In this document: positions 5,754-12,894 of the stretch, in pieces
Numbering within the stretch: position 1 is the stretch's first letter
How the letters are laid out: every line of letters starts with the position of its first letter
NCBI GenBank assembly: GCA_001643535.1
Contig: LXTG01000044.1
Span: forward strand, 1-12,906
Origin: a candidate division NC10 bacterium SPGG6
GTDB lineage: Bacteria > Methylomirabilota > Methylomirabilia > Methylomirabilales > CSP1-5
DNA length: 12,906 nucleotides
Direction: 5' to 3'
Notes under the pieces: generated by a model
Seen by the model: only the letters and a program-made list of their open reading frames with translations
The model's database searches: none
Told to the model about the DNA's origin: nothing
Translations under genes and position numbers: made by a program

Positions 5754-7769
5754 ATGACGGATCTGAAGAAGGTCAGGGCGAAGGGTGAGGAGCTTAGGCG
5801 AGTCATCCGCCATCACGACTACCTCTATTATGTCCTTGCCCGGCCGGAGATTTCCGATACCGAATACGACCGCCTGTTCAACAAACTCAAGCAGTTAGAG
5901 GAGCAGCATCCGGAACTGATCACTCCTGATTCCCCGACTCAACGGGTCGGCGGGGAGGTGGCCGAGAGGTTTGCCCCTGTCGAGCACAGTAGTCGCATGC
6001 TCTCTCTCGATAATGCCGCCACCGAAGAGGAGATCCGGGAGTTTGAAGCCCGCATGAAGCGAATCCTCCCTGACGCGGCGTTCAATTACGTCTGCGAGCC
6101 AAAGATCGACGGCCTGGGTGTGGCCCTGGTCTACCAGAGCGGGCAATTTGTGCGTGGCGCCACTCGAGGCGACGGTCGCGTGGGTGAGGATGTCACGCAC
6201 AATATACGGACCATTCGGAACTTGCCAAAGGCCTTGCGAGGACCGCTCGCTCGAATCGAGCATGTTGAAGTCCGGGGAGAGGTCTTCATGTGGAAGGCCG
6301 CGTTCCAAAAGCTGAACCGCGATCTGGAAGAAGCAGGGGAGGCCGGCTTTGCCAACCCACGGAACGCGGCGGCCGGCTCCCTTCGACAGAAGGATAGCAG
6401 GATTACCGCCAAGAGGCCCCTGGACATCGTGCTGTACCAGCTTGCGGCTGCCACTCCGGCTGCTCCGTTTGCCACCCATTGGGAGACTCTCGAGGCGTTC
6501 AGCAAGTCAGGGCTCCCCGTGAGTCCCGGGGCGAGGCTCTGCTCCGATCTGGACGTCGCCATTGCCTACCACCGTGAGATGGAGAAGAGGCGGGACAAGC
6601 TGGGCTATGAGACAGACGGCGTGGTCCTAAAGGTGAACAGGCTGGATCAGCGACAGACCCTTGGGATGACCACGCATCACCCGCGCTGGGCCATCGCCTT
6701 CAAGTTCAAGTCGCAGCAGGCCCAGACGCGGATCCAACGGATCGTGATCAACGTGGGGCGGACTGGAGCCTTAACTCCCTCGGCCGAGGTGGATCCGGTC
6801 GAGATCGCCGGCGCCACCATCAGCCGGACGACGCTCCACAATGCCGACGAGATCGCCCGCCTTGACGTGCGCGAGGGGGACCTGGTCTTGATCGAGCGGG
6901 CAGGGGATGTGATCCCGCACGTTGTTGAGCGTGTTCCCGACCCCGAGCACGAATCTCGTCCCCGTTTTGAAATGCCCGCCCGGTGTCCGGTCTGTAACGG
7001 ACACGCCTACCGGCCCGAGGGAGAAGTGGTCTGGCGGTGCGATAACGCCGCTTGCCCGGCGCAGCTCAAGGAGCGGCTGCTCCATTTCGGGTCGCGTCGC
7101 GCGATGGACATTGAGCATCTCGGCGAGGCGGTCGTCAATCAGTTGATCGACCGCGAGTTGGTAAAGGACTTCGCCGATCTGTACCACCTCGAGGTGGAGG
7201 CGTTGGCGTCCCTTGAGCGGCTGGCCCAAAAGTCGGCCACGAATTTGTACGAGGCCATTCAGGGGAGCAGGGGACGGGGGCTCACCCGTTTGCTCTTCGG
7301 CCTGGGCATCCGGTACGTCGGCGAGCATGCCGCTATGCTCTTGGCGCAGCAATACGGGAGTATGGAAAAGCTGCTCGAGGCGACGGAGGAGGAGATCGCC
7401 GCGATTTACGGTATCGGCCCTCGCATCGCCTCGGGCATGGGTCAGTTTCTCGCTCAGAAGGAAAACCGACGAGTCATCGAGCGATTGGGGGCGGTCGGGG
7501 TGAGGATGACCGAGGAGACGGTCGCGGTGGGGGAGAAGGTGCTGGCAGGCAAAACCTTCGTCCTCACGGGGGCATTGGAAAATTTCAGTCGTGACGAGGC
7601 GAGGACCTTTATCACGCGGCTAGGGGGCCGGGTCACCTCCTCGGTAAGCAAGAAAACCGATTACGTCGTCGCCGGCAAGGATCCCGGCTCCAAGTACGAT
7701 GACGCCCAACGCCTTGGCGTCCCCGTCCTGGATGAAGCCGCATTCAAGGAGCTGATCTCGGAGAAGTAG
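5754..7769 (+). CDS. ligA: NAD+-dependent DNA ligase
   Basis: Seals nicks in DNA during replication and repair using NAD+. At 671 residues it has the standard length. Domain order: Ia domain with HHDYLYYVLARPEISDTEYDRL (20-41), adenylation domain with the nucleophile Lys117 in KIDG (117-120), RGDGRVGEDVTHN (138-150), GEVFM (175-179), the ANPRNAAAGSLRQ motif (200-212) and TDGVVLKVN (287-295), then the OB fold, a four-cysteine zinc finger (Cys411, 414, 429, 434), helix-hairpin-helix repeats (about 510-575) and a C-terminal BRCT domain (about 596-671). All key residues are present and there is no insertion. The ribosome site is poor (GTAGGGGG directly before ATG), but the start gives the normal N terminus. 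It is divergent from the pyr operon and followed 22 bp later by the protease gene. Confidence 0.98.
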   Translation: MTDLKKVRAKGEELRRVIRHHDYLYYVLARPEISDTEYDRLFNKLKQLEEQHPELITPDSPTQRVGGEVAERFAPVEHSSRMLSLDNAATEEEIREFEARMKRILPDAAFNYVCEPKIDGLGVALVYQSGQFVRGATRGDGRVGEDVTHNIRTIRNLPKALRGPLARIEHVEVRGEVFMWKAAFQKLNRDLEEAGEAGFANPRNAAAGSLRQKDSRITAKRPLDIVLYQLAAATPAAPFATHWETLEAFSKSGLPVSPGARLCSDLDVAIAYHREMEKRRDKLGYETDGVVLKVNRLDQRQTLGMTTHHPRWAIAFKFKSQQAQTRIQRIVINVGRTGALTPSAEVDPVEIAGATISRTTLHNADEIARLDVREGDLVLIERAGDVIPHVVERVPDPEHESRPRFEMPARCPVCNGHAYRPEGEVVWRCDNAACPAQLKERLLHFGSRRAMDIEHLGEAVVNQLIDRELVKDFADLYHLEVEALASLERLAQKSATNLYEAIQGSRGRGLTRLLFGLGIRYVGEHAAMLLAQQYGSMEKLLEATEEEIAAIYGIGPRIASGMGQFLAQKENRRVIERLGAVGVRMTEETVAVGEKVLAGKTFVLTGALENFSRDEARTFITRLGGRVTSSVSKKTDYVVAGKDPGSKYDDAQRLGVPVLDEAAFKELISEK

Positions 7770-7791
7770 AAGCCCTCCTGGGATCCCTGCT

Positions 7792-9006
7792 ATGCGCATA
7801 GTGGCCGCCGCAATTGGGGTCTTTTGCTTGAGCCTCCTTCTAACAGGGGTTAGCCTTGGCAGCATTGGTGTCTCGGTTAAAGAAACCGCCCTCCGTTACT
7901 TTACCGCGGACGAAATCGTACGGGGGAAAAGTTACATGGGAGGGCGATATCTCCTCTTCGCCGCCCGCAGCGCGGTCACGCTTGCCTTCTTCCTCCTGTT
8001 CACCTTTACACCTGCCTCTCGGGCCCTGCGGGATCTGAGCGCGGTCTGGGCCGGCCATCGTCCATGGCTCGCCGTGACCCTCTATGCCGCCTGCCTCTTG
8101 CTCCTCTACCGCATCCTCCTCCTTCCCATGGACACTTACGGAGGGTACCTTCGGGAGCACGCGTATGGCCTCTCGACCCAGGGGCTCGTCGGATGGTTCA
8201 CGGACTGGGGCAAGGGACTGCTCCTTCAGGTGGTTTTGCTCTTGCCGACAGTAAACCTGCTCTATCTTTTTATCCGTCGCGACCCCGTTCGCTGGTTCCT
8301 GCCGGCGACTGGAGGCCTCGGATGCCTGATCCTCCTCCTTACTTTCCTGGCCCCAGTCCTTATTGATCCTCTTTTTCACACCTTTACGCCACTCAGAGAT
8401 GCCGACCTCAAGGCCCGGGTCATGAGGCTGGCGGCGCGGGCGGGAATTGCCGTGGAGCAGGTGCTCGAGGCGGATGCGAGCCGGAGGACTGTGAAGGCGA
8501 ACGCTTATGTCACCGGCTTCGGGCGGACCAGGCGCATCGTCCTCTATGACACGCTCCTCGAACGTAGCTCCCCCGAGGAGCTAGAGGTGGTCTTGGCCCA
8601 TGAAATCGGCCACCGGAAGTATCACCACATCTGGAAGGGGGTGGGTCTTTCCATCCTGGGTCTCTTCCTGGGTCTCGGGATCGCCGCCCTGGTCCTGCGG
8701 TGGGGAGCCGCCCGAGATCCCCTTGCTCATCCGGCTGACCCCGCCGGGCTCGCCCTGCTCGCCCTGACTCTGTTCGTGCTGAGCCTTTTGACCCTGCCGC
8801 TGCAGAACGCCGTTTCTCGCCATTTTGAGCGCCAGGCGGATCTCGCGGCGCTGGAGCTTTCGGGGAATCGCGAGGCCTACGTCAAGGTGGAGGTTGACCT
8901 GGCTCGATCCAACCTGGCCGACATCCTCCCACCTCGCTGGGCCGTTCTCCTCCTCTACACCCACCCCCCTGTCCTCGAGCGCATCGCGGTCGCAGAGGAG
9001 CCATAA
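7792..9006 (+). CDS. M48-family (Ste24/CAAX-type) membrane zinc metalloprotease
   Basis: Integral-membrane zinc protease of 404 residues. The zinc motif HEIGH is at 270-274, and RHFERQAD (343-350) supplies the likely third ligand Glu346. Hydrophobic stretches suggest about seven membrane segments: near 5-25, 54-72, 92-111, 143-161, 173-192, 283-303 and 318-337. The motif Y-GGYLREHAYGLSTQ (about 116-130) followed by a GW..DWGKG segment, and the region around NAYVTGFGRTRRIVLYDTLL (237-256), are typical of bacterial Ste24p-like proteins. In eukaryotes this family trims prenylated CAAX proteins; bacterial members are thought to act in membrane protein quality control, so the substrate here is unknown. 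It starts 22 bp after ligA and is probably co-transcribed with it. The ribosome site is weak, so the start is moderately sure. Confidence 0.9.
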   Translation: MRIVAAAIGVFCLSLLLTGVSLGSIGVSVKETALRYFTADEIVRGKSYMGGRYLLFAARSAVTLAFFLLFTFTPASRALRDLSAVWAGHRPWLAVTLYAACLLLLYRILLLPMDTYGGYLREHAYGLSTQGLVGWFTDWGKGLLLQVVLLLPTVNLLYLFIRRDPVRWFLPATGGLGCLILLLTFLAPVLIDPLFHTFTPLRDADLKARVMRLAARAGIAVEQVLEADASRRTVKANAYVTGFGRTRRIVLYDTLLERSSPEELEVVLAHEIGHRKYHHIWKGVGLSILGLFLGLGIAALVLRWGAARDPLAHPADPAGLALLALTLFVLSLLTLPLQNAVSRHFERQADLAALELSGNREAYVKVEVDLARSNLADILPPRWAVLLLYTHPPVLERIAVAEEP

Positions 9007-9023
9007 GCGGATCCCCCCCTGCC

Positions 9024-9052
9024 TTGACAGTGTGTTGATTGTGTGCTACTTG
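9024..9052 (+). promoter_or_regulatory. Promoter for the TPR gene
   Basis: A perfect -35 TTGACA (9024-9029), a 17-bp spacer and TACTTG (9047-9052) preceded by TG one base away (extended -10). Directly over the expected start site is a 6-bp inverted repeat, CTTGAT (9049-9054) and ATCAAG (9061-9066), a possible but unproven operator. Confidence 0.6.
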
Positions 9053-9100
9053 ATTCTTGGATCAAGACCCCGTTGAGGTGGGGAAGGGGGGGGAGAGGGA

Positions 9101-9586
9101 ATGACGGATCCTGCCCGTCTCGAACAGGCGGAGTTTTTTTTCCAGGAAGGATACAAACATCAGGTGAGCGGAGACTTGGATGCCGCCATCGAGGACTATC
9201 ATCGCTCCATCGAGTTCTATCCCACCGCTGAAGCGCACACCTTTCTGGGATGGGCGTATAGCTTCCAGGGGAAGATCGATGAGGCAATCCAGGAGTGCGA
9301 GACCGCCATTGAGATCGACCCCGATTTTGGTAACCCGTATAACGATATCGGGGTCTACATGATGGAAAGAGGGGAGTACGACGAGGCCGTCCCCTGGCTC
9401 TTGAGGGCCATGGAGGCCACGCGTTATGAGCCCCGACACTACCCCCACATCAACCTAGGTCGCCTGTACGCGAGAAAAGGAAGGGTTCAAGATGCCATCG
9501 CCGAGATCCGGAAAGCGTTGAACTTTGATACTGATCACCAGGGGGCTCGGCGCGAGCTGCACCGCTTGATTGGCATGCTGAATTAA
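9101..9586 (+). CDS. TPR-repeat protein of unknown partner
   Basis: A 161-residue protein made almost wholly of tetratricopeptide repeats, helical-hairpin units that act as protein-binding scaffolds. Four units are visible at about 9-41, 43-75, 76-111 and 112-145; the clearest is the second (AHTFLGWAYSFQGKIDEAIQECETAIEIDPD). There is no signal peptide, membrane segment or extra domain, so it is probably cytoplasmic. The start has GAGAGGGA immediately upstream. It has its own promoter and a strong terminator, so it is likely a single-gene unit. The TPR call is certain; no function can be given. Confidence 0.9.
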   Translation: MTDPARLEQAEFFFQEGYKHQVSGDLDAAIEDYHRSIEFYPTAEAHTFLGWAYSFQGKIDEAIQECETAIEIDPDFGNPYNDIGVYMMERGEYDEAVPWLLRAMEATRYEPRHYPHINLGRLYARKGRVQDAIAEIRKALNFDTDHQGARRELHRLIGMLN

Positions 9587-9591
9587 AAGCC

Positions 9592-9642
9592 GATCCCTGG
9601 GACCTGGAAGAATCTGTTGCGGGTCCCGGGGTCTTTGTTTTT
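9592..9642 (+). terminator. Rho-independent terminator after the TPR gene
   Basis: Arms GATCCCTGGGACC (9592-9604) and GGTCCCGGGGTC (9622-9633) pair over about 12 bp with one G-U pair and one bulge; the loop is 17 nt, followed by TTTGTTTTT (9634-9642). It begins six bases past the TPR stop codon. Confidence 0.85.
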
Positions 9643-9667
9643 GAGGGAGGGGCTGCTACTGGGAACG

Positions 9668-9778
9668 GAGTTTCAGAGAGGCGGGAAAGCAGGAAGTCCG
9701 GCGGATCTGATTGTCCGTGGCGGTAGGCTTCTCAATGTCTATTCCGGGGAACTGCTCAGATCATCCTCCTGCTGGTAG
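9668..9778 (+). pseudogene. Probable remnant of an adenine deaminase (amidohydrolase) N terminus
   Basis: In the 336-bp gap between the TPR gene and the hydrolase gene, the frame at 9701-9757 reads ADLIVRGGRLLNVYSGELL, which closely resembles the start of adenine deaminases (PADLVLRGGRLVNVxSGE pattern). Upstream in frame is EFQRGGKAGSP. After GELL the similarity ends and a stop follows at 9776-9778; no metal-binding HxH motif or later domain is present. There is no convincing start codon or ribosome site. I read it as a deletion remnant of an ade-like gene, which would normally exceed 550 residues. It might instead belong to another amidohydrolase with a similar first strand. Bases 9779-9922 hold nothing recognisable beyond the GGGAGG ribosome site of the next gene. 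Confidence 0.5.
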
Positions 9779-9922
9779 AAACTTCCTAAGCGTCCCTCGC
9801 TGAGATCCACTTTTCCCGGTTGGTCTATTGCCATTGAAGCCTCTTTGTGCAAGACTCGCCCTGCCTATTTTTCTCTGGGAGCATCGACCATATTCCACTG
9901 TTCGTAAAAAGGGAGGCCGGTC

Positions 9923-10639
9923 ATGATACTGAAAAGGGACTTTTCCATCACCTGGTATGGGCACAGCACTTTCAAAATCGTGAGCCCCAAGGGGGTGCAT
10001 ATCCTGATTGACCCCTGGGTCATGGGAAATCCCGCCTGTCCTGACCACCTCAAGGCGGTTGACAAGATCGATCTCATGCTCATCACCCACGGTCACTTTG
10101 ACCACATGGCCGATGCAGTCGCCTTAGCCAAGCGCCATAACCCAAAGGTCGTAGCCATCTTCGAGATCGCCGGGTTCCTCGGGAGCCGCGGAGTTGGGAG
10201 TACCCTTCCCATGAACATGGGCGGGACCCAACGGGTGGACGGTATCGCGGTGACTATGGTTCAGGCCTTCCACAGCTCAGGCATCCAGGATGAAGAGGGC
10301 CGCCTCCTTTATGGCGGCGATCCTGCCGGGTATGTCATCACCTTGGAGAACGGTTTTACCCTCTACCATGCAGGGGACACCCAAGTCTTCGGGGACATGC
10401 GGCTCATCGCACAGCTCTACGAACCTCAACTCTGTTTTCTCCCCATCGGAGACCTCTTCACGATGTCGCCGAAAGAGGCTGCCTACGCTTGCAGACTTCT
10501 AAAGCCCAAGTGGGTCATTCCGATGCACTTCGGCACCTTCCCCCCCCTCACAGGGACCCCGGCAAAGCTCAGACAGCTCACCAAGACGATTAGGGGACTG
10601 AAGGTGATCGACATGAAGCCCGGCGACACTATAAAGTGA
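9923..10639 (+). CDS. Metal-dependent hydrolase, metallo-beta-lactamase fold (UPF0173 type)
   Basis: A 238-residue soluble hydrolase of the metallo-beta-lactamase fold. Its metal-binding motif THGHFDH is at 55-61, with His117 (QAFHSSG), Asp152 in HAGDT (149-153) and His202 in PMHFGT (200-205) as further ligands. The opening ITWYGHSTFKI (9-19) and DPWVMGNP (30-37) are typical of the UPF0173/UlaG-like group, as is PIGDLFTMSPKEAA (174-187). Members are usually annotated only as metal-dependent hydrolases; the substrate is unknown. The start is supported by GGGAGG six nt before ATG. It is probably co-transcribed with the MqnD-like gene 66 bp downstream. Confidence 0.93.
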   Translation: MILKRDFSITWYGHSTFKIVSPKGVHILIDPWVMGNPACPDHLKAVDKIDLMLITHGHFDHMADAVALAKRHNPKVVAIFEIAGFLGSRGVGSTLPMNMGGTQRVDGIAVTMVQAFHSSGIQDEEGRLLYGGDPAGYVITLENGFTLYHAGDTQVFGDMRLIAQLYEPQLCFLPIGDLFTMSPKEAAYACRLLKPKWVIPMHFGTFPPLTGTPAKLRQLTKTIRGLKVIDMKPGDTIK

Positions 10640-10654
10640 AGGAGGTCGTCCGCC

Positions 10655-10687
10655 GTCAGCTCAAGAATTCTGAAGCGGATAGCTGAC
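10655..10687. repeat. Short inverted repeat between hydrolase and MqnD-like gene
   Basis: GTCAGCT (10655-10661) and AGCTGAC (10681-10687) are perfect reverse complements around a 19-nt loop. There is no following T run, so it is not an intrinsic terminator. It could be a processing hairpin or a decayed relative of the 7-bp arrays seen in the pyr operon (units like CGTCAGC). Confidence 0.4.
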
Positions 10688-10705
10688 AGCGAGAGCGGAA
10701 CGGAG

Positions 10706-11539
10706 ATGCGAGAGATTATCGAGGTGGGGCATAGCCCGGATCCGGATGATGCCTTCATGTTCTATGCCCTCACGGCGGGGAAGCTCGAGACAGGCAACCT
10801 GGAGTTCCGCCACGTGCTACGAGACATCGAGACGCTGAACCGCTGGGCGATGGAGGGGAAACTTCCCGTGACTGCTCTGTCGCTGCATGCGTACGCCTAT
10901 GTGGCTGACAAGTATGCCCTGCTCCCCCACGGGGCCAGCATGGGGCGACAATACGGGCCGATTGTGGTCTCACGGAAACCGCTCGACCTGAATGAGCTCC
11001 GACGTGAAATCATTGCGATCCCTGGAACCCTCACCACTGCCTTCCTCACCCTGCGAGTCTGCTTGGGGGAGTTTCCGTATGCCGTCCTCCCCTTCGAGCA
11101 GATTCTCGAAGCCGTGGCCGAGGGGAGATACGGGGCAGGAGTCATCATCCATGAGGGGCAGCTCACGTACGCGGATCACGGGTTGGTCAAGAGTCTCGAT
11201 CTAGGGAGCTGGTGGCATGACCGGACGGGACTCCCGCTGCCCCTTGGCGTCAACGTGGTCCGGCGGGATCTGGGCGAAGCCAGGATGGGGCAGATCGCTC
11301 AGTTGCTCCAAGCGAGCATTGAATATGCGCTTGCGCATCGACAAGAGGCCTTGAGCTACGCCACAGACTTTGCCCGCGGGATGGATCGGTCCGCCACAGA
11401 CACATTTGTGGGGATGTATGTGAACGACCTCACCCTGGCCTACGGACGGGAGGGACGGCAGGCGGTGGAGACGCTGCTTCAATGGGGGTTCGAGAGGGGG
11501 ATCTTGCCGCGTCGGGTTGCGCTCCATTTCGTGGAGTAG
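10706..11539 (+). CDS. mqnD: MqnD-like protein (1,4-dihydroxy-6-naphthoate synthase, futalosine menaquinone pathway)
   Basis: A 277-residue member of the MqnA/MqnD family, which has the periplasmic-binding-protein fold but acts as cytoplasmic enzymes of the futalosine menaquinone pathway. MqnD turns cyclic dehypoxanthinyl futalosine into 1,4-dihydroxy-6-naphthoate. Support: the N-terminal GHSPDPDDAFMFYAL (8-22), ALSLHAYAYVADKYALLPHGASMG (57-80), IPGTLTTAFLTLRV (105-118), GVIIHEGQLTY (145-155) whose His149 matches the position of the MqnD catalytic histidine, and LPLPLGVNVVRRDLG (176-190). The N-terminal block differs from the SPCPND sequence I know from characterised MqnD (Asp for Cys and Asn), so a related activity is possible. 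There is no signal peptide, arguing against a transport binding protein. No other mqn gene is in the window. The ribosome site is weak (CGGAG). Confidence 0.78.
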   Translation: MREIIEVGHSPDPDDAFMFYALTAGKLETGNLEFRHVLRDIETLNRWAMEGKLPVTALSLHAYAYVADKYALLPHGASMGRQYGPIVVSRKPLDLNELRREIIAIPGTLTTAFLTLRVCLGEFPYAVLPFEQILEAVAEGRYGAGVIIHEGQLTYADHGLVKSLDLGSWWHDRTGLPLPLGVNVVRRDLGEARMGQIAQLLQASIEYALAHRQEALSYATDFARGMDRSATDTFVGMYVNDLTLAYGREGRQAVETLLQWGFERGILPRRVALHFVE

Positions 11540-11616
11540 GAGGGGGGTGGCAGGAAAGAGCCGTCCAGTGAGAGGGGACTGCGGTGTTTGCCGCTTGGCT
11601 GCGTCGAGGGAGAGGC

Positions 11617-12336
11617 TCAGCTAGGCGGAAAGGAATTCGCCCTAGGCTCGTGAAGGGGGGCTTTCCGCAGGATCTCGGCAAACTCCAGGAGGTGGCCGGT
11701 CTGGATCTCTGGATGAGCGAGGAGCGCGTCGCTGAAGGAGTTCGGGGCCTCATAAGCCTGCTCGCTCAGCTCGGCGACACTCGTGAAGACTTGCTCGATC
11801 CGGTCATGAACGGTGCCGCCGAAGAGGGCGAGGAGAACGTTAAGGATGGGATTGTCTGCCTGGACGTACCCATACAGGTTGTTGACTATGTAACTTTCAC
11901 CCCTGCGATCGAAAGAGTTGTATTGCAGCACGACCACCGCTCGCCCATATTTGCCCTGGGCCAAGACCACCCGCTTTTCGCGGTCAGCGTAGACCACGTT
12001 GAGGAGGGCCCATCCTCCTCTGGGTGTGGTCGCCTCGTAGGACCCCGTCCCTGTCTGTTTGATGACGTAATCGGAAAGGCCCAGCGCCCGAGCGATCTGG
12101 GAAGCGAAGTCAAGATGATTGAGAAGGTACTCGTAGACTACCCGGTCCCCCCTGAAGGCCACCCCTTTCCTCTCGCCGACGTAGGCAGCCCCCTCGATCA
12201 CTTCCCGGAGTTCGTGGGACGTAGGATGGTGGAAGAAGGAGTCGGGGATGATCCAGGGACGCTGGGCCGTATCGCCCTGCTTCCAGGGGGAGAGGGTGAA
12301 AGAGAGGACCAAAGTCAGCAGAAGCGCTCGACGCAT
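11617..12336 (-). CDS. Exported protein of unknown function
   Basis: I do not recognise this 239-residue protein as a named family. It begins MRRALLLTLVLSFTLSPW, a short basic start and hydrophobic core typical of a Sec signal peptide, with likely cleavage around Ala24; there is no lipobox cysteine and no later membrane segment. The mature part has a helical region (YEYLLNHLDFASQIARALGLSDYV, about 68-91) then alternating short strands (GSYEATTPRGGWALLNVVYADREKRVVLAQGKYGRAVVVLQYNS), vaguely like a lipid-binding SRPBCC/START sheet, though this is only an impression. GAGGGAG a few bases before ATG and a good upstream promoter support the start and strand. It is convergent with the MqnD-like gene, with 77 bp between them and no clear terminator. 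Confidence 0.75.
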   Translation of the reverse strand: MRRALLLTLVLSFTLSPWKQGDTAQRPWIIPDSFFHHPTSHELREVIEGAAYVGERKGVAFRGDRVVYEYLLNHLDFASQIARALGLSDYVIKQTGTGSYEATTPRGGWALLNVVYADREKRVVLAQGKYGRAVVVLQYNSFDRRGESYIVNNLYGYVQADNPILNVLLALFGGTVHDRIEQVFTSVAELSEQAYEAPNSFSDALLAHPEIQTGHLLEFAEILRKAPLHEPRANSFPPS

Positions 12337-12375
12337 GAACTCCCTCGCACGGTTACTCCCTGATGAACCTTAATA

Positions 12376-12403
12376 AGTATAGTGGGAAGACTGATATTAG
12401 CAA
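12376..12403 (-). promoter_or_regulatory. Promoter of the exported-protein gene
   Basis: On the minus strand: -35 TTGCTA (12403-12398), 16-bp spacer, -10 TATACT (12381-12376). The expected start near 12369 leaves a leader of about 30 nt before the ATG at 12336. Confidence 0.65.
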
Positions 12404-12636
12404 GGGGTAGGTGATACATTAGCCGGGATTGACCAATTTTTATGCAACGCACAGGACTATTATGCTAGCGGGAAATCACCTCTTACAACTCGTAGAATTA
12501 CGGGCTTGTCGCAAGACAATTCCGAGGTGCCGCGAGATCCATGAACTGCGGACTGATCCTGAAGCAGGGGGAAAGGACGTCCGTTTGGATGTTGATTTTG
12601 AAGAAGGCCTTGGGTAGAATCCCCCCGCCAATTACC
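12404..12636. other. Intergenic stretch without a convincing gene
   Basis: I see no recognisable protein, RNA gene or strong promoter here. A 51-codon frame from ATG 12462 to a stop ending at 12617 (+ strand, ending DVRLDVDFEEGLG) is open, but it has no ribosome site and matches nothing I know. It could be a small gene or chance; I favour chance or a decayed gene. Confidence 0.4.
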
Positions 12637-12690
12637 AGTGCCCCTCCAACTAGTTTCTCGCAAGATTCACAAGATAGAGCCAGGGGCACT
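12637..12690 (+). repeat. Hairpin repeat copy 1
   Basis: AGTGCCCCT (12637-12645) and AGGGGCACT (12682-12690) form a perfect 9-bp stem around a 36-nt loop containing GATTCACAAGATA. GAGGAGGGGTGG follows. Near-identical to copy 3. Confidence 0.8.
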
Positions 12691-12792
12691 GAGGAGGGGT
12701 GGGAGTTTTCGCCCCCGAGGCTCCCCCACGCCTGGGGGGTGCTCAGCGAGGGCACAGCCGAGCGCCGAAGGGGGGCTTGCCCCCCTAGCGGA

Positions 12793-12841
12793 AGTGGCGC
12801 ACCAGAAGGGAATGTTAGCAAGAGATAGTTGGTGCGGCACT
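12793..12841 (-). repeat. Hairpin repeat copy 2 (inverted)
   Basis: AGTGGCGCACCA (12793-12804) pairs with TGGTGCGGCACT (12830-12841) at 11 of 12 positions. Read on the minus strand it starts AGTGCCGCACCAAC and contains GCTAACATTC, matching the start and interior of copies 1 and 3. The stem bases differ from those copies, yet pairing is kept on both sides. Confidence 0.7.
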
Positions 12842-12894
12842 AGTGCCCCTCCAACCAGCTTCTCTAACATTCACAAGATACCGCCAGGGGCACT
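12842..12894 (+). repeat. Hairpin repeat copy 3
   Basis: AGTGCCCCT (12842-12850) and AGGGGCACT (12886-12894), with the loop sequence CATTCACAAGATA and trailing GAGGGGTGG as in copy 1. It abuts copy 2 head to head, giving the 12-bp palindrome GGCACTAGTGCC (12836-12847) and, farther out, GAATGTTAG/CTAACATTC (12810-12818 with 12864-12872). It may be the left end of another element continuing past the window. Confidence 0.8.

Larger units (their letters stand above)
12637..12841. mobile_element. REP/BIME-like or MITE-like element with hairpin ends
   Basis: A 205-bp unit whose two ends are related in inverted orientation: the left 32 bases (AGTGCCCCTCCAACTAG...) match the reverse complement of the right 32 bases at 22 positions without gaps. 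Each end forms its own hairpin. The middle is GC-rich, with runs such as CCCCC/GGGGGG (12723-12739) and a 7-bp stem with a CTTG loop at 12769-12786. It contains no plausible coding gene. A second copy of the left end begins at the next base (12842). No clear target-site duplication is visible. Confidence 0.55.

Noticed and set aside
11581..11594. GCGG/CCGC mini-hairpin between the convergent genes as a bidirectional terminator
   Set aside because: Only a 4-bp stem and no T tract on either side.
11584..12363. A long open frame of about 260 codons on the + strand opposite the exported-protein gene
   Set aside because: Its peptide has no recognisable motif and no ribosome site, while the minus strand has a signal peptide, ribosome site and promoter.
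12769..12786. GGGGGG-CTTG-CCCCCC hairpin as an intrinsic terminator
   Set aside because: No T run follows on either strand and no gene ends next to it; it belongs to the repeat element.
12498..12870. Minus-strand frames of 67-107 codons in the repeat region (peptides with EKLVGGAL)
   Set aside because: They simply translate the hairpin repeats; the shared peptide comes from repeated DNA and there are no ribosome sites or known domains.
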